Shown here: positions 51,243 through 60,101 of the stretch, piece by piece | How the letters are laid out: each line of letters starts with the position of its first letter | Position numbering within the stretch: position 1 is the first letter of the stretch | NCBI GenBank assembly: GCA_019419455.1 | Contig: DXZW01000041.1 | Coordinates: 1-64,000 of the forward strand | Length of the DNA stretch: 64,000 bases | Direction: 5' to 3' | Origin: Collinsella sp. | Lineage (GTDB): Bacteria; Actinomycetota; Coriobacteriia; Coriobacteriales; Coriobacteriaceae | Translations under genes and position numbers: made by a program | Notes under the pieces: generated by a model | Database searches by the model: none | What the model was told of the DNA's origin: nothing | The model's input: only the letters and a program-made list of their open reading frames with translations

Positions 51243-51958
51243 TGCAAAAGGCTATCTATACCACCGTCGGGATCGACGAGCTCCTGTCGCATGTCCAGAC
51301 GCTCAAGGGCGCCGGTGCCCGCTTTGTGCAAATGCACGCCGAGCGCAACGTCGACGACGGCTCGTATCGCTTGGTCTATACGTTTATCAACGTTCGCTCT
51401 GCTCAGGAGCATATTGCGCAGGATGGCAGCTATCCGATCGAGAACCTGGTGGTTGAGGGAATTGATCGGTACCAGGAGATTCCGTCCATCAGCTCGTACT
51501 ATCCGGCGATATTCCCGTTTGAAAACGAAGTGCACGACCTATTCGGTCTTGCCATCACCGATATGCAGATCGACTTTAAGGGCTTTTTCTACCAGGTCTC
51601 GACTGCCGAGCCCATGAGCGTTATCACGCCCGAGGTGAAGGCTGCGCGCGAGAAGGCCATGAAAGTCCGCGCGGCTGCCGAGGCCAAGGCGCGCAAGGCC
51701 GCGGCCGAGAAGGCCGCCGCTGCTGCGGCTGCTGCAGGGGAGGGCGCTGCCAGCGCCGGCGATGCCGCGGGCGCCGCTGCTCAGCCCGCTGCGGCTGCCG
51801 GCTCCGATGCTCAGCACGATGAAGCTGCCGCCAAGGCCGCGCTCAAGGCTGCCGAGATGGAGGCAAAGCTCGCCGCCATGGATCCCGAGAAAGCGGCCAA
51901 GGTCCGCGCGGCGCTTGCCGCCAAGGCCGCCCGCGACAAGCAGAAAAAGGAGGCGTAA
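51242..51958 (+). CDS. NuoC-like hydrogenase subunit with long alanine/lysine-rich tail
   Basis: 238 residues. The first 125 match the 30-kDa (NuoC/HycE N-terminal) fold, including IPSISSYYPAIFPFENEVHDLFGL. The remaining 110 or so residues are Ala/Lys/Glu-rich (KAREKAMKVRAAAEAKARKAAAEKAAAAAAAA) and end KARDKQKKEA-like, predicting a long charged helix or coiled coil not seen in usual NuoC. In E. coli HycE this domain is fused to the large subunit; here they are separate adjacent genes. Confidence 0.88.
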   Translation: MQKAIYTTVGIDELLSHVQTLKGAGARFVQMHAERNVDDGSYRLVYTFINVRSAQEHIAQDGSYPIENLVVEGIDRYQEIPSISSYYPAIFPFENEVHDLFGLAITDMQIDFKGFFYQVSTAEPMSVITPEVKAAREKAMKVRAAAEAKARKAAAEKAAAAAAAAGEGAASAGDAAGAAAQPAAAAGSDAQHDEAAAKAALKAAEMEAKLAAMDPEKAAKVRAALAAKAARDKQKKEA

Positions 51959-51963
51959 AGTCC

Positions 51964-53052
51964 ATGGCACATCGCTCCGTTATTCCGTTTGGCCCGCAGC
52001 ACCCGGTGCTGCCCGAGCCGCTTCATCTGGACCTGGTGATCGAGGACGACCGCGTCATCGAGGCAATTCCGCAGATCGGCTTTGTGCACCGCGGACTCGA
52101 GAAGCTCACCGAAAAGCGCGACATGCACCAGTTTGGCTACATCGCCGAGCGCATCTGCGGCATCTGCGCCGTGGGCCACAGCTATGGCTATGCCAGCGCC
52201 TGCGAGCGTATGCTCGACATCGAGGTGCCCGGCCGCGTGCAGTATATCCGCACCATTCTGCATGAGCTTTCGCGTATTCACTCGCACCTGCTGTGGCTGG
52301 GCCTGCTCGCCGATGCCTTTGGCTTCGAGGCGTTGTTCTATCGTTCGTGGACGCTGCGCGAGCAGATTCTCAAGATCTTTGAGAGCACGTGCGGTGGTCG
52401 CGTGATTCTGTCGATCAACGAGATCGGCGGCCTTAAGCACGACATTGAGGACTCCGAGCTGGCCGGCATTGTCCAGACGCTCGACGCCATGCGCCCCGAC
52501 TACGAGGCCCTGGTGCATACGTTTTTGGACGACGACAGCTGTGGCGAGCGTCTGCATGGCGTGGGCGTGATCAGCAAGAAAGACGCGCTGGAGCTTTCGA
52601 TGGTCGGTCCGTTTGGGCGCGCCTCGGGCGTGGATTACGACGTGCGCATGTTTGGCGACGGCGCCTATGCGGATCTGGCCGCGTTTGAGCCCATCGTGGC
52701 GACCGACGGCGACTGCTATGCCCGCTGCCAGGTGCGTTGCGCCGAGGTCACGCAGGCCATGGATATCATCAAGGAGCTTGCCGGTAAGATTCCACACGAC
52801 GGCATCGGCGGGCGCACCAAGCTTACGCCGGCCGACGGCGCGCGCGGCGAGGTTGTGATTGAACAGCCGCGCGGCGAGGCGTACTACTATGTACGCGGCA
52901 ACGGCACCAAGAACCTGGACCGTTTCCGCGTGCGAACGCCGACGTCGCAAAACCTGGCGGGTCTGACACATGCGCTGCAGGGCGTGCTCCTTGCCAACGT
53001 GCCCATGATTATCCTGACCATCGACCCCTGCATTAGCTGCACGGAAAGGTAG
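51964..53052 (+). CDS. Group 4 [NiFe]-hydrogenase large subunit (NuoD/HycE C-terminal-like)
   Basis: 362 residues. Both nickel-binding cysteine pairs are present: RICGICAVGH near residue 63-72 and DPCISC at the end, followed only by TER. Complex I NuoD proteins lack these, so this is a hydrogenase rather than a NADH dehydrogenase. The C-terminus stops three residues after the last Cys, the position where other large subunits are cut by a maturation protease. Other visible pieces: FVHRGLEKLTEKR, ELSRIHSHLLWLGLLADAFGFEALFY and GERLHGVGVISKKDALEL. It is expected to reduce protons with ferredoxin electrons. Confidence 0.93.
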   Translation: MAHRSVIPFGPQHPVLPEPLHLDLVIEDDRVIEAIPQIGFVHRGLEKLTEKRDMHQFGYIAERICGICAVGHSYGYASACERMLDIEVPGRVQYIRTILHELSRIHSHLLWLGLLADAFGFEALFYRSWTLREQILKIFESTCGGRVILSINEIGGLKHDIEDSELAGIVQTLDAMRPDYEALVHTFLDDDSCGERLHGVGVISKKDALELSMVGPFGRASGVDYDVRMFGDGAYADLAAFEPIVATDGDCYARCQVRCAEVTQAMDIIKELAGKIPHDGIGGRTKLTPADGARGEVVIEQPRGEAYYYVRGNGTKNLDRFRVRTPTSQNLAGLTHALQGVLLANVPMIILTIDPCISCTER

Positions 53053-53059
53053 GCGCGGC

Positions 53060-53401
53060 ATGAGTTTGCTGACATTTGCCAAGACGGCCTTGGGCTCTAT
53101 GGTCAAGCAGCCGGTTACGGTGTGCTATCCGCAGGAGGGGCTGACGGCACCAGAGCGCCTGCGCGGACATATCGTCAATGACATGGATGTGTGCATCTGC
53201 TGCGGCATGTGCGCGCGTCGCTGCCCGGCGGGCGCGCTCGCGGTCGATCGCAAGGGCGGTACCTGGTTGATTGACCCGTACGCCTGCGTGGTGTGCGGCG
53301 AGTGCATCGAAAGCTGCCCCAAGCACTGCCTGACTATGGACACCGCCCGTACTCCGGTTGCGGCGGATAAGACTCCCACGGTAGAAACCAAGCCGGAGTA
53401 G
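53060..53401 (+). CDS. Hydrogenase ferredoxin-like subunit (NuoI/HycF-like, 2x[4Fe-4S])
   Basis: 113 residues. Two Cys motifs, CICCGMCARRCP and CVVCGECIESCP, with the expected spacing, carry electrons to the small subunit. The Pro/Thr/Lys tail (about 20 residues) is short and polar. It completes the set: membrane arm, small, NuoC-like, large, ferredoxin. No formate dehydrogenase or diaphorase is in the window, so the electron donor is most simply soluble ferredoxin. Confidence 0.9.
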   Translation: MSLLTFAKTALGSMVKQPVTVCYPQEGLTAPERLRGHIVNDMDVCICCGMCARRCPAGALAVDRKGGTWLIDPYACVVCGECIESCPKHCLTMDTARTPVAADKTPTVETKPE

Positions 53402-53433
53402 CGCTGGAATGGGGCTGGTATAGCGCTGGAATA

Positions 53434-53467
53434 GGGGCCGGCGGGGCAAAAATGCCCCGCCGGCCCC
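53434..53467. terminator. Strong GC hairpin after the hydrogenase operon
   Basis: A perfect 14-bp stem (GGGGCCGGCGGGGC) has an AAAAAT loop. No U-tract follows, so it may act as a transcript-end stabiliser rather than a classical terminator. Confidence 0.6.
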
Positions 53468-53524
53468 GCGCGTGAACGCGTGTGCGGGCCGCCACGCGAC
53501 CCGTCCAGCCCGAAAATGACCCGT

Positions 53525-53688
53525 CTGCCATGAAATGGGCCCATCTACTACGTTTAAGCCGCTACCCTCAACCATGGCAAGTAATGCGAAATAAAAACCG
53601 CAGGTAGAACGCCTGCGATTTTTCATGAAAAGCGGGTATGGTCGGGGATATTGAGTCAAACGTAGTAGATGGGCCGATTTCGTGGCGG
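53525..53688. repeat. About 165-bp inverted-repeat element, family B copy 2
   Basis: Its ends match those of 22729-22894 (GCCCATCTACTACGTTT and complement). Its interior, on the reverse strand, aligns with copy 1 through TTCTACCTGCGGTTTT and GAGGGTAGCGGCTT. Flanking sequence at about 53715-53730 carries the AAATGGATCATTTT motif seen near copy 1. No gene lies in 53402-53991. Confidence 0.65.
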
Positions 53689-53778
53689 GCGCTGTCAGCC
53701 GGTTTCCGCGGGTGGAGGAAAATGGATCATTTTGGTCCCGCGAGGCTTGCGGAGGCACTCGTGCAGGGCCGCCCGAAC

Positions 53779-53930
53779 AAAACTATGCCGGTTTACTACG
53801 ATGAATTCGACATTCCCGACCATGACTGCATTTTTCTAAATAATGCAAGCGTTCTACCTGCGGTTTTGTAAGCGCGCAATTTGCCGTGGTCGAAGGCGGG
53901 CGATTCATCGTAGTAATCCGGCATAGTTTT
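53779..53930. repeat. 152-bp inverted-repeat element, family C copy 2
   Basis: Ends AAAACTATGCCGGTTTACTA and complement; 152 bp, equal in length to copy 1. The core is GTTCTACCTGCGGTTTT. Confidence 0.65.
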
Positions 53931-53991
53931 GAAATGGCATTAAATCGGTGGCAGCCATTTTACTTTGCCGGGGTGGTCGGTTGTTGGGTAA

Positions 53992-54621
53992 TTACCCTCG
54001 CAGGTAGGCGATGGCGATCTGCGTGCGGTTGCGCAGGCCCATTTTGGCTAGGATCGAGCTAATGTGGTTGCGCACGGTGCCTTCGCCCATATAGGCGGTG
54101 GCAGCGATCTCCTTGTTATCGAGGCCGCGGGCGATGAGCTCGGCGACTTCGAACTCGCGGTCGGTCAGGCTGGCAAAGGCTGCGGGCCGGCGGGGCGTGC
54201 CCGTCTTGTCGCCCATCCCGTCAAAGTCAACATCTTCGATCGCCTTGCCCTCGAGCACGCGTTTACCGTCCATGACCTGCGCCAACGCCGGTGGAATGGC
54301 GGAGACATCGGTTTTGATCAGATAGCCGCGGGCGCCCAGTTTAAGCGCCGACACAATGTACTCGTCATCCGAGAATGTCGTCAGAAACACCACGCGCGCC
54401 GAAGGGTCGCGCTCAAGGATTTCGCGCGCCGCCGAAAGGCCGTCGCGCCCCGGCATCTGAATGTCGAGCAGCGCGATATCGGGCGCGTGCTCGGCGTAGA
54501 GTGCCACCGCGTCGTTGCCGTCGGCTCCGGTGCCCACCACTTCGATCTGCGGCTGGGCGCCCAGGATAATCTTGAACGAATCGACTACCAAGCGGTCGTC
54601 GTCGACAACTATGAGCCTCAT
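53992..54621 (-). CDS. NarL/FixJ-type response regulator
   Basis: 209 residues. The receiver domain (1-120) has acidic pocket residues in VVDDDRLV, phosphoacceptor Asp in LLDIQMPGRDG and Lys in RGYLIKTD. The LuxR-type HTH (about 145-205) has LTDREFEVAELIARGLDNKEIAATAYMGEGTVRNHISSILAKMGLRNRTQ. Its start overlaps the kinase stop (ATGA). It likely controls the divergent ABC genes at 55959-59286. Confidence 0.93.
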   Translation of the reverse strand: MRLIVVDDDRLVVDSFKIILGAQPQIEVVGTGADGNDAVALYAEHAPDIALLDIQMPGRDGLSAAREILERDPSARVVFLTTFSDDEYIVSALKLGARGYLIKTDVSAIPPALAQVMDGKRVLEGKAIEDVDFDGMGDKTGTPRRPAAFASLTDREFEVAELIARGLDNKEIAATAYMGEGTVRNHISSILAKMGLRNRTQIAIAYLRG

Positions 54622-55761
54622 CGGGCGTCATCTCCTTGCTGTTTGGGGACGGTGGCAAACACGCGCCAGCCGGGGGCGCCGGCGCGCAGGCCGGCGGTGA
54701 AGGTTCCGCCAAGCGCCTCGACGCGCTCGCGCATGGAGACGAGCCCCATGCCTTCTGCGACGTTGCTGCTGCTCGCCGGGGTCGCGTCTGCGCCATCATC
54801 GGTAACGATGAGCTGGTAAAACGACGGATGCTCCATGCACCGCACGGTAATGGTTTTGGCATGGGCGTGGCGCATGGTGTTGGAGAGCGCCTCGCGCAGG
54901 ACCGCCGCAAAGCAGTTCGCGACGTTTGCGGGCGCATGTTCGGTCATAACTTCAAGCTCAATCCGCGGACCGCCGTCCGAGCGCGCGCCTTCAACGATGC
55001 GTTCGAGCTGCACGGAAAGGTCGACGGCGTTGTCGTTGAGCGCGTGGACGCTGGCGCGCACGAGCTGGAGCGCCTCGTCAACGGTGTATTTGACGTCGGC
55101 GAAATCGGCGGCAACGCCGGGCTCGTTGGCATGGACCACGCGCAGGGCTTCGGTTTGAAGCGAAGCGCGCGTGAGCTGGTGGCCCACGTTATCGTGGATC
55201 TCGCGCGATGCGGGCGCGTTCGGCGAGCGTTGCGAGCTCGACTTCGTAGTCCTGGCGGTCGGCAAGGTCACGGTTGCGTGCCTCGAGTGCCAGGGCGCGT
55301 TCTTGCAGCTTGTCGCGGGTGCGACGCATGCGTTTCTGTTCGCGCTCCAGCTGCGCGGTGCGCAGCGACAGCAACGTGGCAGCGATCGAAAGGATGGCGG
55401 TTAGCAACAGCGTTCGGGTGGTGAGCACGCCGCCACGAAGGTCCGCGACAAGCGCGCAGACAAACACGGCGCCAATCGCCAGCGCGGGCCAGATGCGTTC
55501 ACGGCGCACGCGTCGCTCGATGTCATAGAAGGCAAGGGGTGCGAACGGCATAAATGGCGGCACGAAGACGGCAGCGATGATGTAAGCGTAGCTCGCGGCC
55601 TCGCTCGCGCGATGGGCGTGCTCTTCTCGTGCGACTTCCGATGCCGAGGTGGCTATAACGCCAAGGCAAAACGCCGCGACCAGGCGAGCGTCCACAGCAA
55701 GACCCATGGCGGCCGCAATACAGCACGCCAGCACGATCGATTTGTCGAAAAGCCTGTTCAT
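54618..55761 (-). pseudogene. Sensor histidine kinase (NarX/DesK type), frameshifted at the H box
   Basis: The N-terminal frame from ATG 55761 (MNRLFDKSIV) has about five membrane helices and a coiled coil (EREQKRMRRTRDKLQERALALEARNRDL), then reads LAERARIAR before going out of frame. The correct continuation, REIHDNVGHQL with the phosphoryl His, is in another frame and runs to the ATPase motifs (LREALSNTMRHAHAKTI, DDGAD, GMGLVSMRERVEALGG). The break lies at 55202-55206, a CGCGC run: adding one CG or GC dinucleotide restores the frame. Everything else is intact, so the lesion may be recent, phase-variable or a sequencing error. Length once repaired is about 380 residues. Confidence 0.8.
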
Positions 55762-55958
55762 ACGGGTATTGTACGCGAAGCCGCGCGTGGTGGAGGGACC
55801 GCCTGCGCAACCGTGACATTCCTCCCACGCGGCAAAGCGGGGACGTCGGCAGGCCGCACGGCCAAGCTCCGCACTCGTGACAAAGCTCACTGGTGCGCGC
55901 CGCTCGCTCCTGCGATGATGCAATCGTACCGGGCCGCAATCAACAGAAGGGCCGCCTC

Positions 55959-56897
55959 ATGACAGACATCGTCCACGTCGAAAACCTCGTCAAGCGCTAC
56001 GACGACCTTATCGCGCTCGACCACTTTAGCCTGAGCATCGCCCCCGGCGAGATCTTTGGCCTGCTGGGCCCCAACGGCTCGGGCAAGACCACGTCCATCA
56101 ACTGCATTCTGCAGCTGCTCGCCTACGACAAAGGCACCATCGAGCTGTTCGGCGAGCCCATGACGCCCGCCCGCTACGACCTCAAGCGCCGCATCGGTGT
56201 GGTGCCGCAGCAGGTGGCGGTGTTTGACGAGCTTACGGTGCGCGAGAACATCGACTATTTCTGCAGCCTTTACGTCAACGACCGCAAGCGCCGCCGCGCG
56301 CTGGTGGACGAGGCGATCGACTTTGTCGGGCTGGGCGACTTTACCAAGTTTCGCCCCGGCAAGCTCTCGGGCGGCCTGGCGCGTCGCCTCAACATCGCCT
56401 GCGGTATCGCGCACAAGCCCGAGCTCATCTTCTTTGACGAGCCCACGGTGGCGGTCGACCCGCAGAGCCGCAACGCCATCCTGGAGGGCATCTGCCGCCT
56501 GCGCGACGAGGGCGCCACGGTGGTGTATACCAGCCATTACATGGAGGAAGTCGAGCAGATTTGCAGCCGCATCATGATCATGGACGGCGGACGTGTGCTG
56601 GCGCAGGGCACCAATGACGAGCTCAAACGCATGATTCAAATGGGCGAGCGCGTGACTGTCGAGGTCAGCGCCGTAGAGACCGCCACGGTCGAGCGGCTGC
56701 GCGCCCTCGAGCACGTGCTTTCGGTTGAGTTGTCCGGCGGCGAGCTCGTCTGCACCTGCGAAGCGAGCCCGCACAATTTGGTCGACATCCTCGACACGCT
56801 GCGCGCCGCCGATGTGGCTCTCGGCCGCGTGTGGAGCGAGCCGCCGACCCTCAACGACGTGTTCCTCGAGATCACCGGCCGCGAGCTGCGCGACTAG
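55959..56897 (+). CDS. ABC transporter ATP-binding protein (ABC-2 exporter)
   Basis: 312 residues. Walker A GPNGSGKT (about 38-45), signature LSGGLARRLN, Walker B LIFFDEPTVAVDPQ, His in YTSHYMEE. The C-terminal extension (about 225-312) is typical of drug or antibiotic exporters. ATG 55959 is preceded by AGAAGG; an upstream start at 55893 lies in the promoter region. It pairs with the two permeases downstream and is divergent from the two-component genes. Confidence 0.93.
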   Translation: MTDIVHVENLVKRYDDLIALDHFSLSIAPGEIFGLLGPNGSGKTTSINCILQLLAYDKGTIELFGEPMTPARYDLKRRIGVVPQQVAVFDELTVRENIDYFCSLYVNDRKRRRALVDEAIDFVGLGDFTKFRPGKLSGGLARRLNIACGIAHKPELIFFDEPTVAVDPQSRNAILEGICRLRDEGATVVYTSHYMEEVEQICSRIMIMDGGRVLAQGTNDELKRMIQMGERVTVEVSAVETATVERLRALEHVLSVELSGGELVCTCEASPHNLVDILDTLRAADVALGRVWSEPPTLNDVFLEITGRELRD

Positions 56898-56906
56898 GGG
56901 GCAGCC

Positions 56907-58094
56907 ATGTTCAACACCATTATCATCACGGTCAAAACGCTGCTGCGCCGGCCGAGCACGTGGGTCTGGGGCGCCCTCTTTCCCATCGCGCTTTCCACGA
57001 TGTTCATGTTTATGTTTGCGAACCTGAGCTCCGACGGCACGGTCGACCCGGTGCCGGTTGCCGTCGTGGCGGACAAGGTCTGGGACGCTTCGACCTTTAA
57101 GGATGTGGCGACGTCGCTTGCCAAGGAAGGCGACGACCAGCTGCTCGAGATCCACGAGCTCGACGACGCAGCCGATGCGAACCGTGCGCTCAAGGCCGGT
57201 GAGGTCGCGGGTATCTATACGGTCGACGCTGCGGGCACGCCCAAGCTCACACTGCTATCGAGCTACGACAGCTCGCGCGCATCATCGGTGCTCACCGATC
57301 GCAGCATCCTGGAGACGGTGGCAAGCTCGTATACACAAAATGCCGAGCTCATGTCCCAGATTGCCCAGGACAACCCGGCGGCGCTCGCCGACCCCGAGGC
57401 GGTTGCGCGCGCCCTGTCGCTCGAGGGCGGCACCCGCCGCGTAAGCCTGACACGCACCACACCCGACGGCACGGTCATCTACTATTACGCGCTCTTTGGC
57501 CTGGTCGCGATGATGTCTGCCGAGTTTGCCGCCTTGAGCGTCATCGACCTGCAGCCCAATCTGTCGGGTCTTGGCGCGCGTCGCTGCGTGGGCGGTCTTT
57601 CCAAAACGGCGTCGCTGGCCGGTATCTTTGTGGGCTCGTGGCTGGTCTCCTTTGCCTCGATGGCGATCGCGATCGGCTACGTGCGTCTGGTCGTGGGCGT
57701 CGACTTTGGCGGGCGCGAGGGGCTGTGTTTGGTGGGCGGCGCCGCTTCCGCGCTTGCCGCCACGGGCTTGGGACTCTTTGTGGGCACGCTTCCCGTTAAG
57801 GGCGGCAAGGCGTCCAAGTCTGGCATCCTCACGGGCTTTGCCACTACGTGCGCCCTGTTCGCCGGCCTCTACGGCGAGCCAGCGATGGCGCTTGCCGACG
57901 ACGTCGCCCGCGCCTGCCCGGCTGAGTGCTGGCTCAACCCCGTCAAGCTTATCTGCGACATGTTCAACCGCCTGTATTTCTTTGAAGACTTGGGGCCTTT
58001 TGCCGTTCGCGCGGGCGCGCTGGTCCTCATGACGCTGGTGTTTGTTGCCGCCGCCACGCTGATTTTTGGAAGGAGCCGCTATGAGCACCTTTAA
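56907..58094 (+). CDS. ABC-2 type transporter permease, first
   Basis: 395 residues. An N-terminal helix (KTLLRRPSTWVWGALFPIALSTMFMFMF) is followed by a large extracellular loop (about 40-180) and then five membrane helices, the standard ABC-2 build. It starts 9 bp after the ATPase stop and overlaps the next permease by 14 bp. Exported substrate unknown. Confidence 0.9.
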   Translation: MFNTIIITVKTLLRRPSTWVWGALFPIALSTMFMFMFANLSSDGTVDPVPVAVVADKVWDASTFKDVATSLAKEGDDQLLEIHELDDAADANRALKAGEVAGIYTVDAAGTPKLTLLSSYDSSRASSVLTDRSILETVASSYTQNAELMSQIAQDNPAALADPEAVARALSLEGGTRRVSLTRTTPDGTVIYYYALFGLVAMMSAEFAALSVIDLQPNLSGLGARRCVGGLSKTASLAGIFVGSWLVSFASMAIAIGYVRLVVGVDFGGREGLCLVGGAASALAATGLGLFVGTLPVKGGKASKSGILTGFATTCALFAGLYGEPAMALADDVARACPAECWLNPVKLICDMFNRLYFFEDLGPFAVRAGALVLMTLVFVAAATLIFGRSRYEHL

Positions 58095-59286
58095 GACCGC
58101 GCTTCGCATGGCGCTGGCGCACCCGTTCTACCTGCTCATCTATACGGTGTTCATTTCGCTGATGGGCGTATTCATCGCGGCATCTGTGAGCTGGAACTCG
58201 TCGCAGCTCACCGAGTACAAGCCCTACGACGCCAACGTGATCGTGGTCGACCGCGATGGCAGTGATCTTTCACTTGCGCTCACCAAGCACCTAGGTTCGC
58301 GGTTTGACCTGGTCACGGGCGTCGGCGATGACACGTACGACCTTGCGGACGCGCTCTCCAAGAGCAACAGCGCCAAGGGCAGCGCCGACTGCGTGTTCTT
58401 TATCCCGGAGGGGTTCGAGGACGACCTGGTCGCGGCTGCCCGCGCGGGGGAGTCCCTGCCCAAGCTCGATGTGACCTACGGTGCCGGCACCATGGCGGCG
58501 GCGCTTTCGTCTGCCGAGGCTTCGCGCTGGATCTCGCTCGCGGGCGCTGCAGCCGCACTTGAGCCCACTGCCTCCAACGGCGACGTTGCCAAGGCCGCCG
58601 AACATGCCGCTGCAAAGCGCGCGGAGGTCCAGATCGAGCGGGTCAAGGTCGACTCGGCTGCTGCCGCCACGCTCGAGTCGTACTTCAACTTTGGCGCGTA
58701 CGCGATTATCTCGTCGGTCATCGTATCGGTGGGGTTGGTGTTCTCGGGCATGAACGAGCCCGAGCGCGTGCGTCGTATGGATGCCGGCCCAATCTCCGAG
58801 CGCCAACGTTCGCTTGCCGTGTTTGCCGCCGCCGCCGTGCTCACCGTCTGCATCTGGTTTGTGTCGAGCATGATGGGCGTCGTGGGCTTTGCCGGCGCGG
58901 TCGCCGAGGTCGGCGTGGGCCGTGTGTGCCTGGCACTGGCGGCGACGTTTGCCCTGGCGTGCACGCCGCTGGCCGTTGGCTTTGCCCTTTCGGGCCTGGG
59001 TGCGCGCGAGGAGCTGCTCAATGGCGTGGGCAACCTGCTCGGCATGCTCATGACGTTTTTGGGCGGCGCTTGGATGCCGCTGTCGCTGATGGGCCCGGCC
59101 GTGCTGACCGTGGCGCACTTTGTGCCGACATATTGGGTGAACGACGCGATCGGCAAGGCGCTCGCGTCGGACCTGACGTCTGCCATGTTGGGCGACATCG
59201 CCTGCGACCTGGGCGTCACCGTGCTCTTTGCCGTGGCCATCGCCGCCGCAGGCCTGGCCCTCTCACGCACCAAATCCCGCGCCTAG
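58081..59286 (+). CDS. ABC-2 type transporter permease, second
   Basis: 401 residues, same layout as its neighbour: first helix near 15-37 (FYLLIYTVFISLMGVFIAASV), external loop, then about five helices in 200-400. ATG 58081 has AAGGAG upstream and lies within the previous gene's 3' end. The pair probably forms a heterodimer. A poorly defined promoter region follows before the next ABC unit. Confidence 0.9.
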   Translation: MSTFKTALRMALAHPFYLLIYTVFISLMGVFIAASVSWNSSQLTEYKPYDANVIVVDRDGSDLSLALTKHLGSRFDLVTGVGDDTYDLADALSKSNSAKGSADCVFFIPEGFEDDLVAAARAGESLPKLDVTYGAGTMAAALSSAEASRWISLAGAAAALEPTASNGDVAKAAEHAAAKRAEVQIERVKVDSAAAATLESYFNFGAYAIISSVIVSVGLVFSGMNEPERVRRMDAGPISERQRSLAVFAAAAVLTVCIWFVSSMMGVVGFAGAVAEVGVGRVCLALAATFALACTPLAVGFALSGLGAREELLNGVGNLLGMLMTFLGGAWMPLSLMGPAVLTVAHFVPTYWVNDAIGKALASDLTSAMLGDIACDLGVTVLFAVAIAAAGLALSRTKSRA

Positions 59287-59367
59287 TCTGAAATAAATCC
59301 TAGGCCTCGCCCCAAAATAGTTCGCCAAGGTTTACTATTACGTTCATAAAGTAGTACGAGGCTAACA

Positions 59368-60093
59368 ATGGGGGATACCATGGCAACGCAGGAAGCCTAC
59401 GTCCAGGTTAAGGATCTCAAAAAGCACTACGGCGACGGTGACGCGCGCCTGACGGTACTCGATGGCATCGACACGTCCATCAACCGCGGCGAGATCTGCG
59501 TCATGCTGGGGCCCTCGGGCTCGGGCAAGTCGACCTTTCTCAACCTCATTGGCGGCCTGGAGGATGCCGACGGCGGCTCCATCATGGTGGACGGCTGCGA
59601 CCTCACGGTGCTCAAGCCTGCCGATTTGGGCGAATACCGACGCCGCGAGCTGGGCTTTGTCTTCCAGTTCTACAACCTGGTGCCCGACCTTACCATCAAG
59701 GAGAACATCGAGGTCACGGCGCACCTGTCCAAAAACCCGCTCAATGTCGACGACCTGCTGCGTTCGCTGGGCCTCTATGAGCACCGCAACAAGTTCCCGC
59801 GTCAGGTCTCGGGCGGCCAACAGCAGCGTTGCGCCATCGGCCGCGCACTCGTCAAAAACCCGGGCCTGCTGCTGTGCGACGAGCCCACCGGCGCGCTTGA
59901 CTACAAGACATCCAAGGAAATCCTGCAGCTCATGGAGGACGTCAACCGCACCTACGGCTGCACCATCATCATTGTCACCCACAATGCCGCCATCGCGCGC
60001 ATGGCCAATCGCGTGCTGCGCCTGCGCGACGGGCGCATCGTCGAGGATGAGCTCAACGAGTCGCCCGTCGCGGCCGCCGAACTCGATTGGTAG
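59368..60093 (+). CDS. MacB-type ABC ATP-binding protein
   Basis: 241 residues. Walker [10 protein letters not shown]-loop [13 protein letters not shown], signature VSGGQQQR, Walker [14 protein letters not shown], switch His in VTHNAAI. The LVPDLT-ENIEV block is typical of the LolD/MacB class that drives FtsX-like permeases. The start is either ATG 59368 or ATG 59380, each with a purine-rich site. Its stop is 8 bp before the permease start. Confidence 0.93.
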   Translation: MGDTMATQEAYVQVKDLKKHYGDGDARLTVLDGIDTSINRGEICVMLGPSGSGKSTFLNLIGGLEDADGGSIMVDGCDLTVLKPADLGEYRRRELGFVFQFYNLVPDLTIKENIEVTAHLSKNPLNVDDLLRSLGLYEHRNKFPRQVSGGQQQRCAIGRALVKNPGLLLCDEPTGALDYKTSKEILQLMEDVNRTYGCTIIIVTHNAAIARMANRVLRLRDGRIVEDELNESPVAAAELDW

Positions 60094-60101
60094 GCGGCGC
60101 C

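Noticed and set aside
47754..53401. Operon considered as respiratory complex I
   Set aside because: The large subunit keeps both Ni-binding Cys pairs, and nuoE/F/G/A/J/K/N-type genes are absent.
53033..53758. A minus-strand frame whose peptide (FMKNRRRSTCGFYFAL..) resembles one at 22759-22980
   Set aside because: The similarity comes from the shared family B palindromic DNA, not from a conserved protein. Neither frame has a ribosome site and one overlaps the ferredoxin gene.
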